This document shows positions 1-13,500 of a stretch of 64,000 bases of DNA, piece after piece. The translations under genes and the position numbers were made by a program. Source of the DNA: Carnegiea gigantea (lineage: Eukaryota; Streptophyta; Magnoliopsida; Caryophyllales; Cactaceae); the NCBI GenBank assembly GCA_029747015.1, contig JAKOGI010000110.1:790733-854732 (forward strand), given 5' to 3'. Every line of letters starts with the position of its first letter. The first letter of the stretch is position 1. Below the pieces are notes generated by a model. That model was given only the letters and a program-made list of their open reading frames with translations. It was not told the origin of the DNA and did no database searches.

Positions 1-1476
1 GAACTAAAATATTTTTCGCAAGGTTTTTTATGTGTATCTATTAGAATCAGCCTCTCTACAGGCAATCATGTCTGTAGAGTAAAGCTGTCTACTTATGAAA
101 CTCCTCATACCTCGTGAAAGCGAGACCCATATTAGAAGTTGTTGTTGTATTGACTTTCTAAAAATTATGATTCAAATTATATTTACAAATACACAACAGA
201 TACTAGGGACCCTACTTAACATAGAATGTCTAAGTAAATATACAAAATTGTAAGGATGTTTACATTATATCCACTTGCCGTTGCAAGCACTTGCAAATTG
301 TATTCATTAGTAGCCTTTAGAGTCCTAGTAATCCACATTAAAAAAAAAACGAACATATGACAGTTCTTGAATTTTCAAGAACGTACAAGCTATGAAAATC
401 CGTCTCACCAAAAGAAAGAAAAAGAAAAAGTGGTCGGCGCCAAGGGGTACCGCTAACTTGGTAATTTAAAAAAAAAAAAAAAATCCATAATGCCAGAGAC
501 ATCAACACAATAGTACTCAACAAAACTGCGAGAAATGAGGAAAACAATACGGCGGAAACTGCCGACGTTCCCAAAGTTGAGAGACCGTTGTATCCACCAA
601 GGCCCTGTGTAGACAAGGGGAAGCAGCATGGGTAAGGCATGGATTTTCAAGATATTATAAGGTCCCATCACTTCGAGCAGCAGCAACCAGATACACACAG
701 ACTAGCACCTAATATCCACCCATACCGCCGACCCCTATGTGTGGTACCTTGGCGGAATCTGCAGAGGTCAATATGTATGCAATCTTTGTCAGCAAACAAA
801 GAATTTGTTAGAATGGGAAGACCCATGAAGCCCTAGGTACGAACATTCACGACCAAAAATACAACTCGGCAACAACTTTCAGTGAAGATCCCGCTTGCAT
901 GAGGTCTGGGAAGACTCAAATATAGACAGCTATATCCTGCAAGCACTAGTGGATATTGAACTCACCTAATTGGGCATGATGCAGGCGGAGCAAGGCCCCC
1001 TTGGTTCTCCACAAGGTTATGAAGTTTTTACGTGTAGCCAAGAACCTGTCAAATTCAGGTGCCCGTAACAAGCAACAGTAACCAGAGCAAAAAGTGACTC
1101 AGCTACATATATCATAAGCAACAACTCGCCATGTCTAATCATCACGCACACCACCAGCAAAAACCGGAACTGAAAACTTAGACAAAAAAGTGTGATAACT
1201 GGAATCATGCTTATTAGCTTAAAGAGGAACATATAGTACAGGATTTATAACTTACAGGGTTACACAACAGCACCTAGGCGTACAGAGCTACGGAAGAATC
1301 TAATTTCCAACCAAAATACATACAAAAAAGAACATAATCCAAATTTCTGCTGAAGCAAATTTAGTTTCCTAGATCTGACGGAGTGTCAGAGATTCTACTA
1401 TACAACAAGTTCAATGAATTCATACTTCCAGAGTATGTAAGTTACCATCGAATAAATAATGCTCTTCATGCTGCTG
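1..1476. other. 3' flank of the phosphatase gene, no confident gene
   Basis: This stretch lies downstream of the stop codon of the minus-strand phosphatase gene and probably holds its 3' UTR at the right side. The rest is AT-rich. The only coding-like signal is a short hydrophobic reading frame on the minus strand starting at 640, listed separately. No RNA gene or repeat was recognised. Confidence 0.5.
338..640 (-). CDS. possible small membrane-protein reading frame (uncertain)
   Basis: The frame opens with a true ATG at 640. Its first 55 or so codons read as a Cys/Pro/Gly-rich start followed by one long hydrophobic segment rich in Leu, Val, Ser and Ala, which would make a single membrane helix. 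After that comes a poly-Phe stretch from a T-run, then sequence that looks non-coding, so if the gene is real an exon boundary near position 480 is likely. I do not recognise the family. It could equally be a chance open frame in the 3' region of the neighbouring phosphatase gene. Transcript evidence would be needed before naming it. Confidence 0.15.
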   Translation of the reverse strand: MPYPCCFPLSTQGLGGYNGLSTLGTSAVSAVLFSSFLAVLLSTIVLMSLALWIFFFFLNYQVSGTPWRRPLFLFLSFGETDFHSLYVLENSRTVICSFFF

Positions 1477-4400
1477 CTATAGTTTCCAAGCATTGGCAGG
1501 GATTCCATGTTTTTGGAACCACTCGGGCATATGGAATTTTTCATACAACGCAGGCCTGACATCCTTCTGAAGAGAGAGTTGCCTGAGAAGTGGAAGTAAG
1601 ACCTCAAGAAGCTGAAAGAAACACAGAGAAAATAACTCCAGTGAATGTCAAGTTGGTGTTGGATTATCTACGAAATCATTCAAGCATGGTTACCTGATCA
1701 TCATGTGGCTGTCCTGCTGAAAATGGTACACAAGGGATCCCATTCAGTGGTTGCAATAAGAAACTAAATGGGTTATTATCAACAATGACAACTCTGCAGA
1801 GGTCTTGTGAGATGCAGGACAGATCCTTAACGTGATCTCGATATTCCCTGCAGAAATAGAGGTCTTATGGATCAGCACCAACCAGCCCAATTTTGGGTAA
1901 AATGATGAATCTGTAAGAAAGTAATCTACCAATGGCGGTTTAGTTGACATAAACATTATTACAATGTACGTTGATCAAGAAGACAACAATCATGCTTGAA
2001 GGATGGCTTTCCCATTATACTGTGATGTTGACGCTTTTAACACAGATTACTGCCCAGTTATATAGACGACTCATAAACTAGCTTCTGGTACGTATATTGG
2101 CACTGTGATCATCACAACTTCAAACACATGACTGGCAACTTTCCAAGCATTTTCACTCGATCACCGTATGACCCACCCGACCTGATTGCTCCCCAGACTG
2201 AAGTCTTGTTATTGGCATTGCAGTAATGATATTACACGGAGACGATGCAACAATTCATGTCATGTGGCACATAAATTGTCTCCACAGTCCACACTCATCT
2301 CTGGACATGACTTGTGCAAAAAGGATTGTGACATACCACAGTTAAAAGATAAGTGACTAAAATGCACCCAATAGCCAGCCAATTGCCTAGTGGAAAAATC
2401 CTGGCTGTTTCATGGACTTACGTTTCTTTAATTGGAAAATCTTTTATTAATTGCCCTCACTTGCACGGGACAACTTCTCCCTTAATGAACTCATTTTACA
2501 ATTTTTCCGGATAGATGGATTAGAGTTGTAGTCAAGATGTAACGTAACAGATTGTTTGTCAAAACTTGACTGCAAGAACCATAAAGCAGTCCGCACCAAA
2601 GACCATTACGCCACCACCTACAATTAGGCTCACATGACTCACACTCACACCTAGGAATTGGGCAAGGAATCAGACGAGTTAAGGCACACTGAAAATAAAA
2701 GCAGGCCATAAAAGGTTTTAGGCTTGATCTGGTTCCCAAGATCTTTTTTTTAAAAAACTCAGTAAACATTTGAAAGACTTTCTGCGCTTGATCTAATTCC
2801 TAAGATAAATTATAACACATGAGGTACTAACGTAAACATATAATATCATTTCCATGCTACTACAGCACCATCACCAGTGAACCAAACGCAATAGTATACT
2901 GGCCTTCTTAATTCACCATTGTTTAATTATCAAAGCCAAGCCAATCATGAGCTTGATCATGCATGAAAACTTCGTCCTTCAAGCTTGGCAAGTCTTCCTT
3001 TTTTGCTAATGCAGATTGGCTTGTAAGTAGCTCCTTCACCCTAGCCAAGCTGAACAATCAAGCTCTCAATTAGTCACTTGTTTTAGAGCCTCCTTGTCAA
3101 CTCATTTCCCAAAAATAATCCAGTCTGCTAGACAAGATGGTTCAGACCCACTGCAGCCACTATGAGCCCAGCAACATAAAGAATAGCGAAAAAGCGAAAC
3201 ATATGCCTTAAGCAACACAAGCTTTTAAAGCATAAAGTCCTAAACCAGCTCATGGACATAAATTAACGATGTGCTGATGCACTCAAACTCAGCTCTATTA
3301 TCAATCAAGCCAAAACTCTAGCATAAGGCACAATCTCCAATGAAATAGTGAAATATTACACATGACTAGATATGACCAAGCCATTCATCAATTACCCTAT
3401 TCATTTACTCTGCTATGCTAGTTTTTGAAAGCCGCAGCTCGGGATCCAGGGAGGACGTAACATTAATAAGGTGATTTCACAAAGCACAAGGTGTATACAT
3501 GTTGAACTACTCTATAAAACTTGGAGAACAAGTGGAAACTATTAACCATCTAAATCAAAACCTAAATACTATAGAAAACCAAATTTTCAACAAGATACTA
3601 TTTTCTTTTCTTCTCTTTCTGGTTTGGGGGGTGCAAAACAAGCATTTGTTTAATGATCTCTTTTTTACTACTCCAAAATACCCTATTGATAAATATATAC
3701 AAACCAAAATTGAATTAAAAATATCAAAATATCTCTCCTATATCCTGCTTTCCAAATATTAGAGTATCTCATAGATTGCTAAGTTTGCCCTTTATTTTTC
3801 ATCCCCATGAGCTCGAGATATGGCTCTCTGAATCAACATTGTACACTTTTTGCAGGTTAGCAAGACATGTTGCCCAAAAAAGAATATTAGGATGACAGTC
3901 CACAACTCACAACTTGCAAAATGCACTTCTACTTCAGAGCTCAATGCACAACATAAGATTTGTTGCCTGTAGAAGGCCTTCTAAGATTATATAAAAAGTA
4001 TATGAAAGATGATTGCAATTTCAACAGCAATTCTTGAAGATGATTGTAACTGCAATTCAGCAATTCTTATACACTACAAGAAAGTAAACATCATAATCTG
4101 GAAATGCAACAACGAGGACCACACAAACAGTACATTGACTGGTGAAGACCTAAAAAGTAATTCTAACGGTTCGTCAGAGAGAATAAGACCCAAAACAAAA
4201 AGGCATTGGCACCATTGAGAAAAAGGGCATAAGTTACAGGACACTAACGTGCTTGTTGTAGAAGGCCGATACAAACGCCGGCTAAACAGATTCTCAGCAT
4301 CAATTCGGTCAACAAGAGGTCTGGCATAACCTGTCGAGATCAGGGGCACGGATGAATGTAATAATGATTCCAGGCATAAATTCTGAACTCAGGTTGCATG

Positions 4401-6068
4401 ACAACAGAGCATGAGGAAGCCAAAAAATATATGAACATAAAGGATGGGGAAGAAAACACAAACCTTCAAGCCCAGCCGTGAAAAGAATTAGATCTGCAAA
4501 TTTACTGAGTTGCTTCAAGAATTCATGCAATCCGGGACGTTCAAACACTGTTACGTAACTAACTTTAGGCTTCCCTTGACATTCCTTCAATTTGGATTAC
4601 CAAAGTTCAGCTTTTCTTCATGCAATCACAAGGTTTTGCATGCATTCCTGAACACTGATGAAATAGGGGAAGCTAAATGCAATACCTTATCTGATGATAC
4701 ACATTCAAGCTCAAACCACTTCAAACCAGCTTCTGTAGCCTGTGTACAAAGTGTAGGGGGCAAACAAGATGTTTCATATGCACATACAAGTGTTTCATCC
4801 AAGTCAAGAACAACCTGCAAAATTTATCAAAGACTAAGAAAGACTTTTCCAAAGGATAGAGTAAGAACCCCTGGAGAGGGGAAAAGATGCAGAAGAATGA
4901 ACCCTTCATGCTATAAGACATATACGTCGAAATGGCCAGGACATGCCTACAGCTGGAAGTATGATGATATGAACTCCATGAGTAGACTTAGTTGTAAGAG
5001 AACTCGGTGCATATCGTTGATGGGATATGTCACTGGTACAATACTATTATTTAAAAAATTAAAGACTTTAGAACCTATAAAACTATGAATCATGCCAACA
5101 ATAAAATACAATAGAAATAAACACTCAGCCAAGTTCACAAAATTCTGAAAAAACCATGCTATTGTGGAACATTAGGCTCTGAAAAAGACTTGAAGTACCA
5201 TCCAAATAGCAGCTTGTAACGGAGGCTGCCCTATCCTATGGGCACCTCTATTCAGATGTGAAAATTGCAATACAGAATAAAACCCAAATTAAAGTATAAT
5301 TGAATCATAGACGTCCAGCCAAAGCCTAAAGAAAACACAAGAAGTTCAGTGAAGTCATGCTAGAATCCAGCATTGGGCCCCTATCTTTCTTGTTTCTCCA
5401 TCTTGACAAAAAGTAATCATGCAGAAACATTTGAACCAGTCTATCATGAAGTTGACCAAGTCTCCAAATGTTCGTCCACACCATTAGTTGCATTACGAAC
5501 TCAAAATTTTGCCCCGAGTACTTCTTTTATACTAACTAAAATTCACAAGCAATCGTAAAGGTTACACATCTTCATCCTAGTTTCAGAACAAGTACAAAAT
5601 TGAGCAAACTACAGCTAAAACCATCTAAAAACCAAAGCTGCGCCCTTGGACCTTTTTTTATAGATGGAAAAAGTCATCTCACAGTTTTGAAGCCAAATTC
5701 AAAGTATAAGAAGAAGAAATTGAGAAAAACAAACAACATACAGTAAACTTCCCCAACTGGCCGATGCCACCACCCTCAGCCGCCTCAGCATCAGCATCAG
5801 CTTCAGCTTCAGCGACTCCTCCTCCATCTCCGTCGCTTCCGGCGATGTCAACGGCGGCAATCTCGACAACAGGAAGAGGCTTGAAAGCAGGAGAAGGAGG
5901 AGCGAGAAACGAACTCTGGTTGAACCCGATGTAGCTAAACACCTGAGCCAACGAAGGCGTAACCCTAACAATCTGCACAAAGATCTGAACCAAGAAAGCG
6001 AGCCAATTGAGCACCGTCTTCCATAGCTGCACCGATTTCGGAGCATAAACCTCCGTTTGCGCCATCAT
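1477..6068 (-). CDS. FCP1/SCP1-like small phosphatase (HAD superfamily)
   Basis: Six exons were read: 6068-5742, 4814-4686, 4584-4464, 4330-4249, 1847-1694 and 1611-1477, all with GT/AG borders and matching phases, giving about 315 residues. The family removes phosphate from Ser/Thr of proteins, typified by the RNA polymerase II C-terminal domain, using an aspartyl-phosphate intermediate. The catalytic DxDxT signature is at residues 113-117 (DLDET). It is followed by the conserved block FERPGLHEFLKQLSKFADL, then the Tyr-Arg-Pro-Ser and Val-Asp-Asn-Asn-Pro motifs near the end. The N-terminal 109 residues have a hydrophobic segment near residues 15-40 and a low-complexity Ala/Glu/Asp stretch. 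Layout and ending resemble Arabidopsis At3g55960 (about 305 residues, from memory). The start could be either of two adjacent ATGs (6068 or 6065). Intron 4 is unusually long (1848-4248). The natural substrate is unknown. Confidence 0.9.
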
Positions 6069-6099
6069 ACACACAACCAAATTCGCTCAAAAAGCTAAA

Positions 6100-6108
6100 T
6101 TAGGGTTT
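6100..6108 (-). promoter_or_regulatory. telo-box in the 5' region of the phosphatase gene
   Basis: On the minus strand this reads AAACCCTAA, the plant telo-box, about 30 bases upstream of the start codon. In plants this motif is common near the transcription start of housekeeping genes. Its role here is inferred from sequence and position only. Confidence 0.45.
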
Positions 6109-6515
6109 GAAATTGACCAGACATCATTGGACATGAATGAATCGATGGATCAAAAGCAATCAATCGCGAATCCTAGTGGCTTCTCCTTTTCGATTCGTTC
6201 AATACCAAAAGCAAACAATCAGCAACACAAAAAACGTATCTGTCTCTTTCTCGTATCGTATGCTTTATCTTCGACTCGATGTCGACTATCTGTTTCTCTC
6301 TCTAAAAATGCGTGCTTCGACGATGCAGTGCAGTAAGGTCAGAGAGAGGGGGGGTAATGGAGGAGAGAGAATGCGAGAGTGGGGAAGGTGAGGAATCGAC
6401 CAATGAGAACAGACAACTTTGACGGCGTCCTTCTTTTGATTGAGCGGGCGTTGTTTATGCGTGGCCGCCCCGCCCCAGTTCAACTGTTTCTGTTTCTTTT
6501 TTTTTCTTTTTCTTA

Positions 6516-6824
6516 GGGCATGTTTTTTTCATTGGTAAATTAGAGTTATTAAAAAGGTGAAGTAGGTTAAAATAGATTAAAAGAGGTTAAAATTAGTTGA
6601 AGATTTGAAGTGGGTTAAAGTTGGTATATTTTGTATATTGGTTAAAATAATGGGAATAAAATTTTGAAGGGGGTGGGTTGAAGTTAGTTGAAGTGAGTTA
6701 AAGTAAGTTGAAGTTGGTTGAAGTGGATTGAAATTGGTATTTTTTGTTTAATTGAAGTTGGTTGAAACTAGTTGAAGTGGATTAAAGTTAGTAAATTAGA
6801 AAAGACCAATGAAAAAGTAAGCTC
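6516..6824. mobile_element. Tourist/Harbinger-like MITE upstream of the phosphatase gene
   Basis: This 309-bp element has inverted ends (left GGGCATGTTTTTTTCATTGG, right the near-complement ending AAGTAAGCTC) and is flanked on both sides by TTA, the usual target duplication of PIF/Harbinger-type elements. The inside is built from degenerate copies of GTTGAAGTGG-like and TTAAAGTTAG-like words. It carries no coding potential. It lies about 450 bp upstream of the phosphatase start codon, so it could influence that promoter. Confidence 0.65.
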
Positions 6825-6829
6825 TTAAT

Positions 6830-7571
6830 ATAGAATTTAGAACCAATTATTTTATTAGTAATAGACTAAGCTTACATTAAAACAATAACCCAAAAAAAAT
6901 AGAGCTGGAGGAATTGCTTGCCAGGGAGCAGGGGACAGATTGATCAACTCCGGCATCAATGAGATAATTTACAATTCGACTCTATTCGTTTCCCTAACCG
7001 TATTTTAAGAGGATACAGTCACATAGGTAATTTCTAGTTGCAATAACGCCGTCTATATTTGAATTTCTGTAAATTTTATGAAGCGAGATTCACAGTAGAT
7101 GATAGTGATATAAGAGTATAAAGATAGAAGTCTCTATTTTGATTTGAAGACGTCAAAAAGAAGGAGCGGCAAAATATGGCCTCTATTTTGCTGCAAAAAC
7201 GAGACGAGCCAGCCAAAATGAATTGATACATTTATACTGTATTTTGATCGGTGCCAACATAATTTTCCTCAGAAAGATTCTAGAAAAGAAACTTGTCAAC
7301 TTAGGTTACACACAAAAAACTGCATAAAAGTGATAAAACACTTTCAGCCTGGTCGAATTGACCAACAAAAAAAAGGGGGAAAAAAACATATCAACTCACC
7401 AAAACTACATGGCATGCTGCAATTGCGAAGCATATGCAGCATCCTATGACTGATATTTACAGAAACTTCGACAATTTACCTTCAACTCGAGCACAAGGGT
7501 CGCCATGAAAAGGCAAGAAATATAGAAAGCTGCCCTGGTAAATGCTCAAAATCACACTGATGACTCTGAAA
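6830..7571. other. intergenic spacer between phosphatase promoter and kinase 3' end
   Basis: This is AT-rich sequence between the MITE and the stop codon of the kinase gene, which is also on the minus strand. The right part should contain the kinase 3' UTR. No other feature was recognised. Confidence 0.5.
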
Positions 7572-10500
7572 CTAATATTGGAAGGAAAGCCAAGGATGTT
7601 GGAGGGCTTCTCTTGCTGTAGGGCGGCGTTCCGGATTGATTTGAAGCAGATATCTTAAGAAGTCCATGAACTGGGGATCTGAAACAGAAAGTTGATGCTC
7701 CAAGGAGGACTTTTCCGGAATTATGTATTCCATTTGATTGGTTCCCTGAGCATTTCAAGATTTTAAGAAATGTTAGCTTTGACACCAGATAGAAAGCCCT
7801 CCTCCCAACCTTATCTTTCTTTCGTGCAAATGATAAGTGCATTACGCATCAGTTTGTGTGCTGCGCAAGACACTAGTATGGACCAATTCGTTGCGCTAGC
7901 CCCTCCTAGGTGATATGCATCCCAAATTGCAAAACAATATTCCAACTCATTTTTATACACTGTTAAAAAGTAGATAAAAAACAACCCAAACTGGAGTCCG
8001 ACCTATAGCGGCGTGGTCAGACATGCAACTTACCTCCACCGTAACGTTGCGGACGGATGGTCTACATTATCAAAGACCTAAAAAATTCACGCCGTATTGG
8101 CCACATTCTATTTTAATTTTTTCTTTTTATTTGGGCATTCGAAGGAGCAGAGCATAGCTGTGTTCACTTTGTTATATCTTATTGACACACTTGACACTTC
8201 TCCTGTTAAAAAGTAATGGTTCTGGACATGGCTGTCCTGTCCATTCATCCATGGGCAAGGAACCATGGATAATAACAAAGACACTGGTTGCCTTATCACT
8301 AGAAATTGGAACCTAATGCAGGGATCGCCTACTAATTCCTAATGCAGCTGAAACAGAATAGGGCCACATATCTAACAGGGTACGTCAAGATAAGAACACA
8401 AACCTCAGTTATATAGTATAGATCATACTCTTTCGTGAAGTATTTGTGTGTCTCTTGTCCTCTTAATAGCATTTCCAAATCAATGGGACCAATCAAACCA
8501 ATCATGCGTGCCAGCAATGTCACAACAGCATTGTTTGGGAATAGTACCTGTAGATCCGAATTACACATGAGAAATTAGAGTATTTTCCATAAGAACTTAT
8601 AAGAAGAATAATTTTAAAATAGCATATCTACGGGCTCAGGATTCATTTTGCTTTCCTTTTTTTTTTTGGGGTTGCTTTCCTTTTTCTTTGGTTTTGGAGA
8701 AACCAAGAAGGGGAGGGGCGGGAGCAGAGGGCGAATTTATTTCTGTCGCTTGCCACTGGTGGTTGACAGACTATATATGAAGGGCTAACAGAAAAATATT
8801 CTTTTGCAAACACTTACGCACCCAGAGGTAGGGGAAATTTTCAGAAGAACGCATAGTTTCCCCCTCTTAATCGCATTCCAAATCCAAAGCAACTGTCTAT
8901 CATCTTACCATCACCTCCAAGATGGTCAGACTCTAGCTTCACACAAGAAAATGCATTGGAAATTTGGCATAGTTTTTTTGGTTCTTTTCTCAAACAAAAG
9001 AAGATATATGCTTCATTGTCTTTTTTTTTTTTGGGGGGGGGGGGGGGGGGAGGTAGGAGGAATTTCGTTTTTTTCTTTTTTGGGTGCTTGGCAAGGGGAA
9101 TTTGTGAATGAACTATTTTATAACATATTTTCTATGGAAAATGGAAACATAAGCTCTGCTATGAAATGATACAGCCCCCCCCCCCCCCCCAAAAAGAAAA
9201 CACCCACCCAGGGGAAAAAGAAGTGCACATGAACAAACACAAAAGGCAAAAAGGAATAAAAACAGAAAAAAATTGACTCCGTTTTAATCTTTTAATTAGG
9301 TGAAAGGTGAGGATTGCAAATGACCTCACAAGAGCAGAGCTCCGCCATGATACAGCCAAGAGACCAAATATCAATTTTGGGACCATATGGGAGCCCCAAA
9401 ATGACTTCAGGAGCCCTATAGGACCGAGATTGAACATAGAGGCACATGTTGTCAGTCTCAAAACAGCTGCTTCCCAGATCAATAACCTTTATTTCACATC
9501 GGCTATAGCTTTTGATCAGAACATTCTCAGGCTTCAGATCACAATGGATGATCCCCAGACTATGCAAGTAATCCAAAGCCTCCAAGCACTGCCGGGCTAT
9601 GGCCTGTAGAATGTAGGAATCAGTATTAGTGTGAAAACAATAAAAAAATTTTACGCTTGAAGCATTGTTCAAAATCATTTTCATGGACTCATTGACCAAA
9701 TATAAGACTGCAAGGAACCTGAATACCAAAACCCGTCACTACAAGGAAGCATCAAGGTGAATCTATACTATAACAGGAAAAATATGCAATGAGTACAACA
9801 GCAACTACCTGTAGCCTACTCATTGTGAAATAGGGCTCTGCTCCAGATTCTAGGTTATACTTCTGAAATTCATATAAGTTGGCTCGAAGAAGTTCACAAA
9901 CAATGAAAAGGTGTTCCTGCTCACAAAAACAGATATCTTTCCAATGAATCAACTCAGAGAAATAAATTACAAAATATGCATATCACATAAGTACATTATT
10001 CAGACCAAAAAAGATGTGCAGAATTTTCAGAAAACGGGCAAGTCCAACACTTAGACATGGACCCATGTCTAAATATTTGTGCCTGGGTTTAAGTGCCATA
10101 GTGACAATGAGGAAAAGAGAAGTCTGTGTCTAAAAACCTGATGACCAATACCAAATGACAAACCTGATAGTAGAAGTAGTCATAAAGACGTAAGATGTGG
10201 CGGGCATCAGCAGGATCATGCTTGTTGACATACTTAAGAAGTTTGATCTCATCCAAACTCTGATCAAAGAAATCCTTGTCATTTTTAATTATCTTGAGGC
10301 AAACGTCCACTCCAGTCTGTATATCATGAGCCTGAACAACTTTGCTGAAAGCAGCAGATCCTAAATATTCAGTGATATAGTAACGCCCCGCAACTATTGT
10401 GTTCAACAAAATAGGAAAATCTTTATTCTCCTCGAAGCCTGTTCTGCAGATGACAGAAAGGGCACAAAAATATAAGGAACCAATCTGCCTACAATTTCCG

Positions 10501-13500
10501 AAATTCATTCTTGAGCTTAAAAAACAAAATAAGTTACTCCAATGGGAGCCTCAGTCACCCATTACACTTGCTAGTTGACTGTCTCAAGATTACTCTTGAA
10601 GTCTTTAAGCTAGCTACATGAAACTTAAAAGGACAAACTCAACACAAATTTTTCTGAACTGGCCAATGGGTGAGTCAGCTTGGCAGCACATTAAGAATAC
10701 TACTAGCCCTTCAAATTATATTCAGAAACAGAAGCAGATAGTGATAACAAAACAAATATGCAAACAGATGATTTGGTCATCATCCAAAGACCACCATGAA
10801 AGTATGGGGGGGGACATTTTTAGCAGAGATAGGAGACAAACCTGTTCTTCCTGTGAATGATTCTTAAGTTAAAAATTTCATACTCATCTTCATTTGTCTC
10901 CCAATATGGAGTCTCTGCAGGAGTTGTGCTTTCAAGTTCCTGCCCATCCATAGAAGTGCTAGGATCCTGAGAACTTTTATTGACATCCTTGTCATCACCA
11001 ATTTCATAGCAATAATTGTAATTGTCATCTAGAAGCCAATCATGCTTGACATCTTCATCTGAACTTCTAGAACCATGGAATTCCTCTGCTGGACCTTTCC
11101 CATTTCCTTCGTTTACAACAGGATCAGCGTCAGAAAGGCTCTGCTTTGCAATCTTTGACTCTAACTCCTTCAAAATATCGTCTTTCAAGCTGGAATCAGC
11201 ATCTTCACCATTATAATTGTAATTAACATGCCCAAGATCCCATTTGACCCCTTCTTCTGGGTAAATTTTCTCATTCAAATGGCAACACCTCTTCACTAGG
11301 CCATCATCAACATTATCAGATTCAGTAGAAGTTCTATGAGACAGAAACAGATATTCCATACAGCCATTGCTTTCCTCTGATGCATCTGACAAGTGATTAA
11401 AAGAAAATGGATTCCTAGATAGACTCCCCGTCTCCAAAGTCATGATAAACTTGTCCTCACTTGGACAACCGAGAGGATCCATCCCACCAAAGCAAGGGGT
11501 CATATAAGGTCCATCGTCTTTGTCATCGTACCACAGATCAGTCTTCATATCAAATTCGTGGTACTCTCGTGCAGTGCCAAACTGAGATAATCTTTCCGAT
11601 GAAGTATCAGAACCTGCTTGTGTAACAGAACTACGGCCATATGGATTCATAAAGTCTGCAGGCAGCCATGATTCAAAGTTCAAACATCAACAAAATGCAA
11701 CTAATTCAATTCAGCTGCAGATTAGAATTTTACTAGCCTAAATCAAGTTTTATATCCCCCCCCCCCCCCCCCCCCCCCCCCCCGGCCCACCAGAACATAC
11801 TCAAGCTATACACAGTATGGATCCTCCCACAGTAAGATCTGGGTGGTAAAGAATTGCACGGCTTTAGGGCCTGTTCTATTTCGCGTTTTAGATAGATAGA
11901 TAGATGTAAGGAGATGTAAGGAGTTGTAAGAAACTGTAAGGAGCTGTAAGAAGATGTAAGGAGTTGTAAGGAGATGTAAGGAGCTGTAAGGAGATGTAAG
12001 GAGCTGTAAGAAGATGTAAGGAGCTGTAAGGTTGGATGTAAAGAATTGTTAAATTGTTGAAGAGTTGTATAGTATAATTTGTTTTACAATGAACGTTTTG
12101 GTTGAAAAATAATAATATTAACATAATATACTTATTAAAAATAAACAATTAATTAAGTTAATTACACAACAATAAAATATATTAATCCCCATAAATTTGG
12201 TGAATAAAATTTCGTCCAAGATTTTTTATATGAACATTAGTTTGATCGAATAAGCAAAGTATAACCAAAAAAAAAAAACTTTTTTGACAAAATTGAATAC
12301 AACTCTTCAAATAAATTTCTATTTTAAGTAAATAATTTTAAATATAAATAAATGTATGGTCATCTATAATAATATATATTTCATGTCAAAACTCAAATAT
12401 AATTTACGTCGTTATATTATGTTTTTATGTTTATGTAAATGTTGTGTTCATAAGATATTTATAAATTTTGTATATTGGTAGTATTATTAAAAAAATATAC
12501 ATATTTTTATAACTAAAATAAATGAATGTTATAGAAGATCTATGAGATGTAAGAAGATGTATGAAGATGTAAAGAGATGTAAGAAGATGTAAGAAGATGT
12601 AAGGATTATGTTAAGGATGTAAGGAGCTGTAAGGAGATGTAAGAAACTGTAAGGAGATGTAAACTCTTAGCTAAATCCTAAAAAACGCGAAATAAGGCCC
12701 TGTTTTATTTTGCGTTTTTTATGATTTAGCTAAGAGCTTACATCTCCTTACAGTTTCTTACATCTCCTTACATCTTCTTACATCTTCTTACATCTCCTTA
12801 CATCTTCTTACATCCCCTTATATCTCCTTACATCTTCATACATCTTCTTACATCTCATAAATTTTCTGTGACATTCATTTATTTTAGTTACAGAAATATG
12901 TATATTTTTTTAATGATACTACCAATATACAAAATTTATAAATATCTTATGAACACAACATTTACATAAACATAAAAACATAATATAACGACGTAAATTA
13001 TATTTGAGTTTCGACATAAAATATATATTATTATAGATGACCATACATTTATTTATATTTAAAATTATTTATTTAAAATAGGAATTTATTTGAAAAGTTG
13101 TATTTAATTTTGTCAAAAAAAAATTTTTTTTTTTGGGTTATACTTTGCTTATTCGATCAAACTTATGTTCATATAAAAAATCTTGGATAAAATTTATTCA
13201 CGAAATTTATGGAGATTAATATATTTTATCGTTGTGTAATTAACTTAATCAATTGTTTATTTTTAATAAGTATATTATTTTAATATTATTATTTTTCATC
13301 CAAAACGTTCATTGTAAAACAAATTATACTATACAACTTTTCAACAATTCAACAACTCCTTACATCCCTCCTTATACCTCCTTACAACTTCTTACAGCTC
13401 CTTACATCTCCTTACAGCTCCTTATATCTATCTATTTAAAACACGAAATAGAACAGGCCCTTAGTAATCAACTTACCCTTGAGAGTTGTCAAATAGGCTT

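Noticed and set aside
6069..6080. Upstream start for the phosphatase
   Set aside because: The codon at 6080 is TTG; two adjacent ATGs at 6068 and 6065 are the plausible starts.
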